From positions 75,280,696 to 75,344,695 of the forward strand of contig CM060884.1 of the NCBI GenBank assembly GCA_030762935.1: DNA of 64,000 bases, read 5' to 3'. Below, piece after piece: positions 10,487 to 21,629 of this stretch. The notes below the pieces were generated by a model, which saw only the letters and a list, made by a program, of their open reading frames with translations, was not told the origin of the DNA and searched no databases. The stretch's first letter is position 1, and each line of letters begins with the position of its first letter. The position numbers and the translations under genes were made by a program. This DNA is from Hymenopus coronatus (lineage: Eukaryota > Arthropoda > Insecta > Mantodea > Hymenopodidae).

Positions 10487-11606
10487 TTTGATGTGCTCCA
10501 ATCACTTGACTTTCTCTACATTGCCGTAATAAATTATTCTTAAAAAGCATATTCCTCTATCTACTTTATAAAAATCGCGAAAAACATTATTAGAAATGTT
10601 CTTGATTACATGCTTCCTTGTAAGTAGAAGGAAAATATGGAAATAAACTAAGCTAAAACCATAGCAAAACCGTTTTAAAGTTGGTTTCCATCCGTTTATG
10701 TGCAGGGCAAGAGGATTACAACTTTCCGTGTGAGAAAAGTTTATGCATTTTAAATCTGAAACAAATACCAAGCAATATCTCAGAAATGGTGAAGTGCACG
10801 GAAAAAACGTATATGACATATTGTGCATTTTAATGCGATCTATACTTTTTGTGTAGTAAGCTTCTATCTCTTACGGTTTTTTTTTTTTTTTTCATTTTGT
10901 AGCTAAACGTTCTTTAACCTGGTTGGTCATATCGGACGATGAATGAAATTGGTGAAATAATGCTCAAATGATCTCGGGGTCCATGGAGCTTAAAGTTACT
11001 TGACATACGTCTTCTCAGGATAAGGGAAAACCCCGAAAAAACCTTATCCGGGTAATTCACACTAAGCGAGATTCGAACTCGCGACCTGTTGAACGTGAGG
11101 CAGACACGCTATCAGCACGCTACCCAGGCAGACTTCTTACGGTTTATCAATTATGCAAAATTCAGCAAAATCCATTCAGAATAAAGAGGTCTTTGGAGGC
11201 TATTCCCAGAAAATTCAGCATATACATTTTATTTGCCATATAAATATCTTTAATATACAGTATTTTAAGCAAAATCGTTAGAGCCATTTTTGAAAAATCA
11301 AAATTTTCGAAATTTTTTTCATGAAAATATTAGTTAATGCTGGGGAGATTTTTCTCAAAATCTTCGTGTCGCATCCCTGGAAGATACTAACTTAAATACC
11401 AAGTATGGTATTTTACAGATTTTTCGTTTTTGAATTATCGTGTTCACAGACAGATGGACACAAAAACATACACATACGGACCTTTTTCCAAAAAAATCTT
11501 TTTTCGGATGCAGGTCTATTTCCGGTGAAATCTAGGTATCGAATTTTTGGGTGGAATACAATACCTTCTCTGTACACTATGTACATACGTTAGAGAAAGT
11601 AAAAAT
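10487..11606 (+). mobile_element. TH element, subfamily B, interrupted by a SINE
   Basis: Start near TTGATGTGCTCCAATCAC and end TTAGAGAAAGTAAAAAT. The B-type segment is at 10640-10760. SINE-2 (10880-11138) is inserted in the middle with an 11-bp target duplication. Removing it leaves a contiguous TH copy of about 850 bp. Confidence 0.8.
10880..11138 (-). mobile_element. SINE-2 family (tRNA-derived), copy 1
   Basis: On the minus strand, a tRNA-like head starts near 11134 (CTGCCTGGGTAGCG, then box B GGTCGCGAGTTCGAATC), followed by a conserved body with a short self-complementary stretch GGATAAGG/CCTTATCC, and a terminal A run (T16 on the + strand at 10878-10893). The direct repeat TCTTACGGTTT at 10869-10879 and 11135-11145 is the target-site duplication. 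This is the hallmark of LINE-mediated retroposition. Confidence 0.9.
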
Positions 11607-11657
11607 GTTATAAAACAATTTTACCATACGTTATTATAGTACTTTAATGGTTATTTG

Positions 11658-11748
11658 TTACACAAGTGGATAAACAGAGAGTTTATCCCTGAGTAGAACA
11701 ATTTAAAACGCGACCCGAAGGATAACAGAGGTTTGTCCACTTGTATAA
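11658..11748. repeat. Short imperfect inverted repeat, MITE-like
   Basis: TTACACAAGTGGATAAAC at the left is matched inverted by GTTTGTCCACTTGTATAA at the right. Inside are a second short complementary pair (GTTTATCC / GGATAA) and a GCGACCCGAAGG motif. The 91-bp size and hairpin layout fit a miniature element or a decayed one; no second copy is seen in the window. Confidence 0.35.
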
Positions 11749-12902
11749 TACATTATTTTATCCCACAGATACGATAAATTTATATGACAAATATTCAGTT
11801 CATGATTTTACAACAGATAGTAAAAAAATTAAATAAGGAATAAGGCATTGAATTGCGGCGTTCTTATACTTATAAAATATGGTAGGCTATGTATGAATAC
11901 TAATTTTGTTTTATTGCTACTAGTTTCAAATTGATTAAGTTTACGATGGACGCTGAGAAATTTAATATATCGGTTCCAAATGATATGTTATAAGAAACAG
12001 TTGAGGCTTTATTACCGTCGACTTCACGGAAATTATACGAAAAAGAGTTAGAAGGTTATCAACTATTTATTTATTTATTTATCGCACTCGTTACCGGAGC
12101 AACGAGTGAATTATGTTTACTTTATCCCACGCTAATAACTAAAGTCCAAGTTTTCTCATGTCGTTTCTCATAGCAACGGTGTCTATTACAAGTATCTGTA
12201 CCACAAACTTAAGTTATGAGCACAAATTTTAACTTCTTCTGCCTGCTACATAGGTGCTGGATAAGGCTACAACAGCATTTCTCTGAGGTTTTTCGTTTCC
12301 CTGAAGGAAAATAGCGGGCAATCGAAGTCATCCGGGAGTAGACGGATTGGAAGCGACTGACTGATAAGCACTTTTGCAATTTGCTATTTGAAACGCTCCT
12401 AAAGGTGGTGGGTAACAAAGTGCTTTGCGTCATTGGGTTTTATCAAGGGAAAAGAGAAGACCCGCTTGTATAATAAATGAAGACAATTTAGTGCAAAGTG
12501 GATGTAGAGGGATATCACGTACTTTTCTCCAAATCGCCCCACTTTCCGCCATTTTCCACAGTAAAACGATTTCCTTCCCTCAACCTCAGTGAGTATAGCG
12601 CTGCTAAGGGCCCCGGGGCGCAGGGAGGCGTTTCTAATGGCGCGATTAATGCGACTGTCTGGCTCTGGATCGGAAAAAGTCTTATTGATCATACTACTTT
12701 GTATGCCTTCTGGGCGATACACCTTCATCCAGCTAGCACTAACTTTCTGTGACGTGGCGTCGAGGGGTCCGGGTTCGATCCTCAGCGACCGTTGAGTCGC
12801 TAGGCCTATCAATCACGGTGCAACTCAAAACATCCGAACCGCTGCGCGGTGTTTTTCCACTGTACACACGCAAACATGATAACCAGACTTACGAAGTTCG
12901 TA
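11749..12902. other. Unassigned stretch with one GC-rich island
   Basis: Mostly AT-rich unique sequence, including TTTATTTATTTATTTAT at about 12065. Between about 12540 and 12800 the sequence is markedly GC-richer and ends with a box B-like GGGTTCGATCC, which suggests an old tRNA-derived repeat. An open stretch of 137 codons on the minus strand (12399-12812) has no recognised motif and I do not call it a gene. Confidence 0.3.
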
Positions 12903-13290
12903 CCGTTCACCGTTCCTAATATAGGTTGCGACCAACCGTCTCACCGCATCAAAATAAATTATTGATAAGGGGCATGGTGGAAAGGTAAACAAACCTGTTT
13001 GAAGTAAACAGTACTTTATCCAGAGAACAAAAATTGAGTCATTCGTATAAGCACACCCATTTAGATAATTAATTACCTATAACAAACAAATTATAACATA
13101 TATAAGGGTGACTAACTGGTTTCTAGTTCATTATGAAAAAGCCCAACCAATTATAATACGGATGAAAATATTTACTGATAGAATGTAGAAAAATATCCAA
13201 ATAATAAAGGTAATTTCTTCAGACTCTTACCAGGTAAAAACATACGCAGGAGTTAAACTAAATATTTACTCATCTGCAGCAGTAGTACTG
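12903..13290. repeat. Repeat R1, copy A (empty site)
   Basis: From GGTTGCGACCAACCGTCTC to AACTAAATATTTACTCATC this stretch is homologous to 39428-39551 plus 40418-40636. At about 13030 (GAGAACAAAAATT) it lacks the TH copy that occupies 39552-40417 in copy B, so it is a natural empty site. Confidence 0.75.
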
Positions 13291-14031
13291 AAAACTATTT
13301 GTACTTCTGAAGCCTTTCAAATGAACCTCATTCTACGTTCCAAAAAACAAAGCTTATAATGCGACAAAGTATGTTCCACTTCGCATGATGTGATCGGAGC
13401 ATATTTGAAATATTTTATCAATTCCGTGTCAGTATCAGCAAGCAAGTAGCATTTGTTGGGATCTAAAAGTGATCCCTGTATGCGTTATTTCAGGTAAGAT
13501 GCTCGTGGATGAGGAGATCCGTCTTGACAGTTGTTCTGCATGCCGCACAGATTCAGTTCAGCTCTGGACAGTAACAGTGTGATAGTTGTGGGTAACTTTC
13601 TGTACAAATTTACAATCAATAATAACAATAACCAAAACAAATTAATTTTGCTCACATTTGAGCAGAACAAAAATGCTATCCGAACCTTCGTAGTTGTATG
13701 TTATACAGTGATCTGTTTTGCAGTAATGGGTTGCACTCCACGTTGACCTTTGCTCGCGCAAGCAGCGCCTCATGGTATTACCAAACCTGGCCACTCTTAC
13801 TCTGTATAAGGAAATCGGTACGAACTTCCACACAGCTGCTGTACACAAGGTCACGGTGCTCACTTGTTTTTCTCTGCTCTGGAAGTGCAATATTGAGCTG
13901 ATGGTAATATCGTGTGTTTGAGTTATTACTAGTGAGCTTTATTATTTTGTCCTGTACTTAGTTCACAAAGTGTATTGTGGCTCAGCATTTGTTTTCAACT
14001 GCACAGCGTGTATTTATTTATGATTCGTATG
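13291..14031. other. Unassigned stretch
   Basis: Unique AT-rich sequence with several short open frames on both strands (13485-13901) that show no motif. The sequence next to the transposase fragment may belong to the same transposon, but no terminal repeat is identifiable. Confidence 0.25.
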
Positions 14032-14575
14032 TGGTAACATTTTGTGAGTGGACTCTCAATAGAGTATACAATGACGAAATTGACCAACATTTAATATTTT
14101 TCATGGACGAGACTTGGTTTCGCTTTCATGGATATTTGTGTTAATAATCGTTATTGAGAAACCCAATGTTGTTTATGAAATACCCCTTCATGACGGAAAA
14201 ATTGGTGTATGGTGCACCATTAGGAAAAAAAGAATTATAGGCCCAATTTTTTTCGAGCAACAGTTGACCCCCTCCCCCGCGTGAGCGTGATTTTCCCTTT
14301 TTTCAACTAGACTCTGCAACAACTCATTTAGCCAATATTTCTATTAGAACAATTGAAAGTGTATTTCAGGACAGAATTACTGACACCCGACCGGGCACCC
14401 AGCGACTTCTATCTCTGGGGAAACTTAAAGCATAAAGTGTACAAGACAAACCAACACATTCTGGAAGAAGAATCCGCCAGGAAATTGCCAGCATTTCTGA
14501 ACGTGAACTACGGCAGGTTGCCTAAAGAGGTAGGTACTAAAAATGTATGGCCAACGGCGGTGGCCAGTTTAATAA
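14032..14575 (+). pseudogene. IS630/Tc1/mariner-superfamily transposase, internally deleted
   Basis: The translation gives FCEWTLNRVYNDEID, then FFMDETWFRFHGY (first catalytic Asp in MDE), a stop-containing stretch, NPMLFMKYPFMTEK-type sequence, then a frameshift to RIIGPIFFE. After a deletion that removed the second Asp region, it resumes PDRAPSDFYLWGNLKHKVY with the third acidic region. It is the same broad family as the fragment at 3230-3540. No flanking inverted repeats are identified. It cannot encode an active enzyme. Confidence 0.7.
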
Positions 14576-14698
14576 CATTAGTAAGTAGAGTCTTTAAAAG
14601 TAGTTTTAAAATGTTGCACGGTTTCATCCGCGCCTTTCTATCGGCAAAACACCGCGCAGTGGATCATCTGATACCACGATCCACGAAGAGTTTCCAGA

Positions 14699-15289
14699 AC
14701 CCCACCTCAAACTACCCTTTACATTGAAAAAAAATTCCAAGATTTTGATTTTTTCCAAAATGGCTCTGGCAATGTTGATTAAAATATATTATATTTAAGA
14801 TATTTGCACATCAAATAAAAAAAATATATATTGAATTTTCTGGGAATATTCCAAAAAGATCTCTTTATTCTGCATGATTTTTATTGAACTTTGCATAACT
14901 GGTAAACCATTAGAGAGACAAAAACCTACTGCACAAAAAATGTAGAACAAGTTAAAATACACAATTTATTTTATATCCTTTTTCTCGTGGAGTTGACGCT
15001 CTTGATATATTCCTTGTTTTTCGTTTCAGTTTTATGAAACTTATATTTTTCTCATACGGGAATTTGTCGATTCCTGTCCATACAAACAAAGGAACTTCAG
15101 CCACATAGCAACCAGCTTTTGACTGTCACTTTAACTTATAGTACTCTCGTACTTCGCTTCTACTTACAAGTAAGCAAGTAACAAGTCTATTCGTGATACT
15201 TTTTTCTCCATTAGTATGAAGTAAATAGAAGCATAAGCTTTGTAATAATAATTTATTGCACAGTTGTAGAGAAAGTTACCACAGATTAC
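14699..15289 (-). mobile_element. TH element, 5' two-thirds (subfamily A)
   Basis: It runs from CCCACCTCAAACTACCC to the 5'-end motif TGTAGAGAAAGTTACC and lacks the hairpin and microsatellite part. SINE-2 copy 2 begins immediately after its end. Confidence 0.7.
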
Positions 15290-15545
15290 TTTTTTTGTTT
15301 TTTTTTTTTTGTAGCTTAGCGTCCTTTTATCTGGTTGGTCATATCGGACAATGAGCGAAATTGGTGAAATTATGCTGAGATGATCTCGGAGTCTATGGAA
15401 CTTAAAGTTATTGGACATTCTTCTTGTTAGGATAAGGGAAAACCCCGGAAAAGCTTATCCGAATAAAACACCCTAAGCGAGATTCGAGCTCTAGACCTGT
15501 TGAATTTGAGGCAGACGTACCCCATACTATTAGGCAGGCACTGCA
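15290..15545 (-). mobile_element. SINE-2 family, copy 2
   Basis: Same body as 10880-11138, including GGATAAGGGAAAACCCCGG on the + strand, with the A tail seen as T runs at 15290-15312. The tRNA-like head is more degraded (GAGATTCGAGCTCTAGACC instead of an intact box B). No clear target duplication. Confidence 0.8.
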
Positions 15546-16013
15546 GTATTTGTTTGATGTCGAGTAAAATATGTTAATCGATAACGGCGCACCCAGAAAT
15601 GGCAAACGAATTATTATTACGTGATGATTGGAAACAAGTTAATTACATTAGAATTCTAGTTTTTACGGTGTGTTACTGAAGCCTCCTTGAATAAACGTTT
15701 TTTGTTTACTTTTAATTTTATTTAATTGCTACAATGGCATTATATTAATTGCTGTAACGATATAAGCCCAGGAATATCAATACGATACAAACGTTATTAT
15801 TTTTGTGATACTAAATACAATTTTGAAAGCAAATTGATATCTATAAATGGTACATATTTTCAACAACAATAATCAGAATTATTACAGCAGAGATATTGTT
15901 TATATAACTAGTGTAGCTATATGCAGACCTCGGTTATTATGTACTTAAAATCTCATTTTGGGTGACCGGGAAACATGAAGCCAGTAAAGAAATTCAATAT
16001 TATGCCGGCATGT
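15546..16013. other. Unassigned AT-rich stretch
   Basis: No repeat in the window matches it and no coding signal is visible. Confidence 0.3.
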
Positions 16014-16086
16014 TGCCATGATAGCTCAGTGGTAGAACAACCGACTATAGATCGGGAGATCCGTGGTTCAAATCCCGGCTATGGCA
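16014..16086 (+). tRNA. tRNA-like sequence, tyrosine-type anticodon arm (ATA)
   Basis: The 73 nt fold as a tRNA: acceptor TGCCATG pairs with CTATGGCA (one G-T pair), box A TAGCTCAGTGG with a D arm, anticodon stem ACCGA/TCGGG with loop CTATAGA (anticodon ATA), and T arm with box B GGTTCAAATCC. Eukaryotic tRNA-Tyr normally has anticodon GTA in the similar loop CTGTAGA and usually has an intron, which is absent here. There is no A-rich SINE tail directly downstream and no T4 terminator within the next 20 nt. It may be a tRNA-Tyr-derived pseudogene, an unusual gene or the head of a degraded SINE. Confidence 0.5.
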
Positions 16087-16152
16087 TTGAATTTCTCATT
16101 CTGACTCTACCTATGCAACTCCTGTCCTACACACGGTTACGATGAAACAAAA

Positions 16153-16642
16153 TCTGACATGTTCCATTCACATAACTTTCTCTACATCTCTGCAAAAATT
16201 ATTTAAAAAAAAATTATGCTTCTATTCAATTCATTCTGATCGAGAAAAAATTAGCAAAAATAATCTTTTTACTTGCTTCCTTGTAAGTAGAAGCGAAATA
16301 AGCGAGTCCCATAGGTTAAAGTGATAGTCAAAAGCTGGTTGCTATGTGACTGATGTTCCTTTGTTTGTATGGACAGCAGTTGAAACATTCCTATATGAGA
16401 AAGCGGAGTTTTATAGCTGAAACAAAATACAAGGAAGGTTTCAAAAACGATCAACATCACGAAAAAAATGTTTATAACATGAATTGTGTGTTTTAACTTG
16501 TTCTACATTTTTTGTGATAAGCTTTTGTCCATTTCTTACTTTTTAGCAATTATGCAAAATTCCGTAATATTCATCCAAAAAAAGTAGTCTTCAAGATATA
16601 ATTATATTTGTCAGGTAAATGTTTTTAATATACGGTATTTTA
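16153..16642 (+). mobile_element. TH element, 5' half (subfamily A)
   Basis: TCTGACATGTTCCATTCAC start and A-type phrase CTGATGTTCCTTTGTTTG. It stops at CGGTATTTTAA, where the element would continue with AATCGTTAGAGCC. A short 3' piece (about 16820-16880, including TTTTCGGTGAAATCTC) follows after 180 bp of unrelated sequence. Confidence 0.7.
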
Positions 16643-16884
16643 AACACGTGTAGCACACAGTTGGGCTGCCCTCAGTCCGTCAACTGCTCGTGTTATGTCG
16701 TGTCGAATAAGAATTTGATGCTATATTGTGATCTGACATTTAAGTTAACAAAAAATGTCCAGAATGAATGCCACTACTCTATGCGACAGACAAAGTAAAA
16801 TTCTTCGGAGGGGGGAGGGTGGTTCAGAAGTTCTCCAAATACATATTTTCGGTGAAATCTCCCTTTTGAATTGTTGGATGTATA

Positions 16885-17690
16885 CAGGCTGATTCAAAAA
16901 TGCTTTTACAAAGTCTGTGGACAGCTTCCTTACACAATAACAAGAAAAAATGTTCATACAAACACATGTCCCTAAACCTTCATTCTCGTTTTATTTAGGT
17001 TTAAAGTGCTACTAATCAAAACATTTTAAAGTGACACTTTTATTACATTTTTGATGTTGTCAGCTTGTTGGGTGGTGTTCCACACAAACACCACTTATAG
17101 CAAATGTCTTCCACTTACGTCTACACTCTCATGTACTCGTCGAAGCATGCAATGTCAAATACTCCCAGTCGGGATATCACAAGCTTCCATGAGTCGTAGA
17201 TTAAAAGTTAAAGCCCACTCAAAATATAAAAATCCAAAGGAATGAGTTCGGGGGGATGTGTAGGCCATGGAACTGGTCCTCTTCTACCTATCCATTTATC
17301 ATGCTAGATACCAGCTAGTACATCTCGAACAATGAGACTAAAATGTGCTAGAGCATCATGCATATACCACATTTTCTTCTTATTTGCAGAGACACATTTT
17401 CTAATAAGTGTGGGAGAGTGTTCTGAATGAAGACAACACTTGTAAGGTGTGCTGCGGGAATGTATTACACAAATGTTAACAGGTAGCCATGGCAACACAA
17501 GACCAACTCTACAGGCTAAAATGGGTCAAAGCCTTTTAGGAATCAGTGCATAAATAAATGAAGTTATTAGTTTGGACCTGGAAAGCCGTTGAAGGTGACA
17601 TTTTAGATCATATAATTGTATGCACATATTTTCGTGTTTTGATATTGTGGATCCATTCCTAAACGTTGTAAAAGTACTTTTGAATCATCC
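16885..17690 (-). mobile_element. Defective Tc1/mariner-type transposon with terminal inverted repeats
   Basis: The ends CAGGCTGATTCAAAAATGC and, inverted at the other end, GGATGATTCAAAAGTAC continue with CTTTTACAA on both sides, giving terminal repeats of about 27 bp flanked by TA. On the minus strand the interior reads MHDALAHFSLIVRDVLAGI, a stop, then WIGRRGPVPWP and PPELIPLDFYI: the usual QDGAPAHFS and WIGRxGPxxWPxRSPDLxPLDFxLW blocks of a DDE transposase. The N-terminal half is missing (806 bp against about 1.3 kb expected), so this is an internally deleted, non-autonomous copy. Confidence 0.8.
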
Positions 17691-18363
17691 TATATGTGTG
17701 TGTATTGTACGTGACAAAGAACGTAACACAAAACCACACACTGGTAGTCACTTCTTTCGGAAAATAACTATTTAGGAAATGCATTATGCAAGTAACAAGC
17801 AATAACTCCATCGAGACAAAGCTGAATATAGTGCATGATATAATATCATTAATGAAATGCCCAGTTTAGTGCCCTTCCATTGCAATTACTAGAAGCACTT
17901 TCGAATCCCCATATTCCGTAATTTTGCAACGTGTAGAGAATTTTGCAATTAAGCGACCTCTGGTCGAATTAACATTTTACTCAAATTACAGAGTTTCAAA
18001 TCGTGAATAGGAAGTCTATTAATTTAGCGCAAGGAAATGTTCATATTTAAACCGCTCATGTGGAATATTTTGCCTTTCAAAATGTCAGTACTGTATTTTG
18101 AAAACGAAAGCACTATTACAGTGCATTCTACTACAAAGCGTTAGCGAATTGTTTACATTAACTTAGCACTGAAAACCATTTGTGATCAAAAAGAAACATG
18201 AGTGAAATTCAGAAAATAACTAACGATTTGGTATAACTAAATAACAATGAAAACAAATCTACGCAAAAATGTATTAACAAAGTTACAATAGCTTATTCTA
18301 CTTCGCCACATAATTGTCAGTGTATTTATTGTCACATTTTAAATGCCGATGTTATATAAAAAA
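17691..18363. other. Unassigned AT-rich stretch
   Basis: Single-copy AT-rich sequence with no coding frame or repeat recognised. Confidence 0.3.
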
Positions 18364-19221
18364 TCTGATGTGTACCATTCACATGACTTTCTCCATATCC
18401 CAGCAACAAATAATTCTAAAAAGCTTATAATTCTATTTACTTTATGCTAATCAGAAAAAATTAGCAGAAATAGTCTTATTACTCGATTCCTTGTAAGTAG
18501 AAGCGAAATAAGGGACAACCGTAGGTTAAAGTGATAGTCAAAAGCTGGTTGCTATGTCAATGAAGTTCCTCTGTTTATGTGGATAGGAGTTGACAAGTTC
18601 CTGTATGAGAAAAGTATACGTACCAAAAATAAGGAATGTCACAAAAACGACGAACTCCACGAAAAAAATATATATAACAAATTGTGTGTTTTAAAGTGCT
18701 CTACATTTTTTGTGCAGTAAGTTTTTGTCCATCTCTTAAGGTTTAGCAGTCATTCAAAATTTAGTAAAATTCATCCAAATAAACTACTCTTCAGAAGCTA
18801 TTCCTAGAAAATTCAAGATATACATTTCATTTGTCAGGTAAATATGTTTAGTATACAAAATTTTAATCAAAGTCGTTAGAGCCATTTTTGAGGAAATCAA
18901 AATTTTCGAAAAAAATTCCATGTAAAGGGTAGTTTGGGGGTGGGGGGATTTCTCTCAAAATCTTCGTGTCGCATCCCTGGAAGATATTAAACTTAAATAC
19001 CAAGTTTGGTGTATACAGACTTTTAGTTTTTGAGTTATCATGTTCACAGACACACGGACACACGGACACACACACACACGGACCTTTTTGTGAAAATGCT
19101 ATTTTTGGATATTGGGGACCCTAAAACATACATTTCCGGTGAAATCTCGGTATCGAATTTTTGGTGGAGTGCAATACTTTCTCTATTCCTATGTACATAG
19201 TGCGTATGGAGAAAGTAAAAA
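18364..19221 (+). mobile_element. TH element, subfamily A, full length (858 bp)
   Basis: Complete from TCTGATGTGTACC to GGAGAAAGTAAAAAT, with the GGGGGTGGGGGGATTT block at 18936 and CACACGGACACACGG at 19050-19080. It is a good reference copy. A TH copy in opposite orientation follows within about 7 bp. Confidence 0.9.
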
Positions 19222-19227
19222 TGTTTC

Positions 19228-19922
19228 TGTGAGCAGCATAGCTCAAAAACGAAAAGTCCAAACTTTGTATATAGATTCAGTATCTTCTAACGATGTGTAT
19301 CTAAGATTTTCAAGAAAATTCTTTCCACTCCCAGCTACATTTACATGGAAAGATTTCCAAAAACTTTGATTTTCTCAAAAATGGCTTTAACGATGTTGAT
19401 TAAAATGACGTATTTTAAAGATATTTACTTGACAAATAAAATGGGTATCTTGAATGTTCCGGTAATTACCTCTGAAAGCATGTTTATTGTGGATGAATTT
19501 TATGAAATTTTGTGTAACTGGTAAACCGTAAGTGATGGACAAAAACTTAACAAACAAAAAATTTAGAGCACGTTAAAACACACAATTTATGCTATATACG
19601 TTTTTTTCGTGGAGTGGATCGTTTTTGAGTTATTCCTCGTTTTTGGTTTCAGCTTTAAAAAAGCTTATACTTTTCTCATACAGAAATGTGTCAACTCGTG
19701 TCCATACAAACAAAGAAACTTCAGTCATAAAGCAACCAGCTTTTGACTATCACTTTAACCTATGGAACTCCCTTATTTCTCTTCTGCTTACAAGGAAGCA
19801 AGCAATAAGACTATTTATGTTGTTTGTTTCTAGATTAGCATGTAGTAATTGGAAGAATTGACTTTTTAGCAATAATTTGTTATAGAGATCTAGAGAAGGT
19901 CATGTGAATGTAAAACATAATA
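19228..19922 (-). mobile_element. TH element lacking the hairpin end
   Basis: It begins in the GAGCAGCATAGCTCAAAAACG region, i.e. inside the microsatellite-flanking core, and runs to the 5' end at GAGAAGGTCATGTGAATG. It is followed at 19923-20018 by a + strand TH 3' fragment with its own hairpin half and end TGTAGAGAAAGTAAAAATT. Confidence 0.75.
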
Positions 19923-20018
19923 TTTTTTGGATTCAGGTGGTCCCAAATGGAATTTTTGGGTGCAATACAATACCTTCGCTAAACCCTATGTATAGAGTTC
20001 GTGTAGAGAAAGTAAAAA

Positions 20019-20308
20019 TTATTAGGAACGTACCTTGTTTACCTCTGATCCCAAATTACCCCGTTCTTTGAGCACACTGCAGTTCACTTTCCTGAATGGG
20101 CCATCCTGATTTGCTACTTCTCGAGTAAGGAGCACGAATATAAAACATTCTATAGCGAGCACCTCCAAACAGATGTTACTAACGCTTAGTTCCAGTGTGT
20201 TCTCCTACTCCTTTGTATTTACAAGGAAATGTTTGCAAACGTTTATCTGGATTCATGTGAAGAAAGGGACGAATTTTATTTTTGCTATCTCCAAAATGAA
20301 ATGACGTG
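20019..20308. other. Unassigned stretch
   Basis: Unique sequence with no feature recognised. Confidence 0.3.
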
Positions 20309-20567
20309 TTATTTATGGACGCTCTTTAACTATTGTGGTTCTCAGCGTCCCTTTCTAAACTGGGCGTGAAAGACCGCTTAATTTGGCTCAGAGGCCTCTC
20401 TTATCAGGATTGAGGTTCTTTTACGTGCCGTAAATCTACGACACGGGACCAACGGCTTCACTTGTCTTCCGAAGGAAGCCAAGCTAAGGTTTTTACGCCC
20501 GAAGGAACCCATCGTCCTCGCCGGGTACATGAAGTCAGCACGGTAACCACTACACCACGGAGGGCGA
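20309..20567 (-). mobile_element. SINE-1 family, nearly complete copy
   Basis: The minus strand starts CCTCCGTGGTGTAGTGGTTA (box A) at 20567. Part of the box B region is deleted relative to 32478-32758, since AAGGTCGCGGG is missing. The body and the 3' end GCGTCCATAAATAACAC are intact. A target duplication is not obvious. Confidence 0.85.
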
Positions 20568-20569
20568 TT

Positions 20570-21232
20570 TACTGTCTCTACACGTACTACCAACATAGTG
20601 TATAGAAGAACTATTTTTTTCCACCCAAAAATCCGATACCGAGATCTCACCGGAAATACACGTTTTAGGACCTCCTGAATCCAAATGAGCATTTTCAGAA
20701 AAAGGTGCACGTGCGTATATATTGGGTGTGTCCGTGTCCTATGAACACAATAACTCAAAAACGAAAAGTCGATAAAATACCAAACTTAGTACCTTCCAGG
20801 GATGTAACACGAAGATTTTGGGAAAAAATCCCACGAACCTAAACGACCCCTTGCATGGAACATTTTCCCAATATGTTGATTTTCTTAAATATAGCTCAAA
20901 ATATTTTGATTAAAATACTGGATATAAGGGATTATATGGCAAATAAACTAAACATCTTGAATTTTGTGGTTATAACCTCTGAAGACCCATTTATTCTGAA
21001 TGAATTTTGTGTAACTGCTTGACCGTAAGAGATCGACAGGAACTTACCACATCCACAAGACAAAGATTTGACTATCGTTTTAGCCTAGAGTATTCCCTTA
21101 TTTTACAAGGAAGCAAATAATTACGACAATTTCTGTTAATGTTTATGATAAAGTAGATAGAAGAATAAGCTTTTCAACAACAATTTGTTACAGTGCTGTA
21201 GAGAAAGACCTGTGAATGGTACACATCGGATA
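20570..21232 (-). mobile_element. TH element, near full length with internal deletions
   Basis: The hairpin end at 20571-20605 is altered in the centre (GTACTACCAACATAGTG). About 150 bp of the 5' third (the A/B diagnostic segment) is missing between 21055 and 21065. The 5' end is at AGAGAAAGACCTGTGAATGG. Confidence 0.75.
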
Positions 21233-21629
21233 TTTTAAGTAGAGTTTGCTGAAGCAATGAGTGCCATTCCTATTCTATTACTATCCTGATGCTATACTTT
21301 CCCCATGCCTCAGTAACTACATCTAAAAATTGCACGTGTTAATTAATACATTTGCTGCCGTATATCGCTAGGGAGGCGAATTTAGTTCCCAGTAGACTCA
21401 TGTTCACAAAAGTGGAAAATTTTACTGAAAATTGTAATCCATTTAAAGAGTTGGTATTGCACCGTTATGTGTTACAAAGTTGCTATATGAATATTAATGT
21501 GAATATCTGCAAAAAGTTGGGAGCCATATAATATTCCCTTTATACGCTTCCCTAGTTCTCATACTTATAAGCGCATAATTAGTGCGCTTGACCTTTCATT
21601 TATGTTTATCAGTTGAATGTTACATCCCC
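21233..21629. other. Unassigned AT-rich stretch
   Basis: Single-copy sequence, nothing recognised. Confidence 0.3.

Noticed and set aside
12399..12812. 137-codon open frame on the minus strand
   Set aside because: No motif, ends in AT-rich sequence, and overlaps a tRNA-like box B; probably an old repeat.
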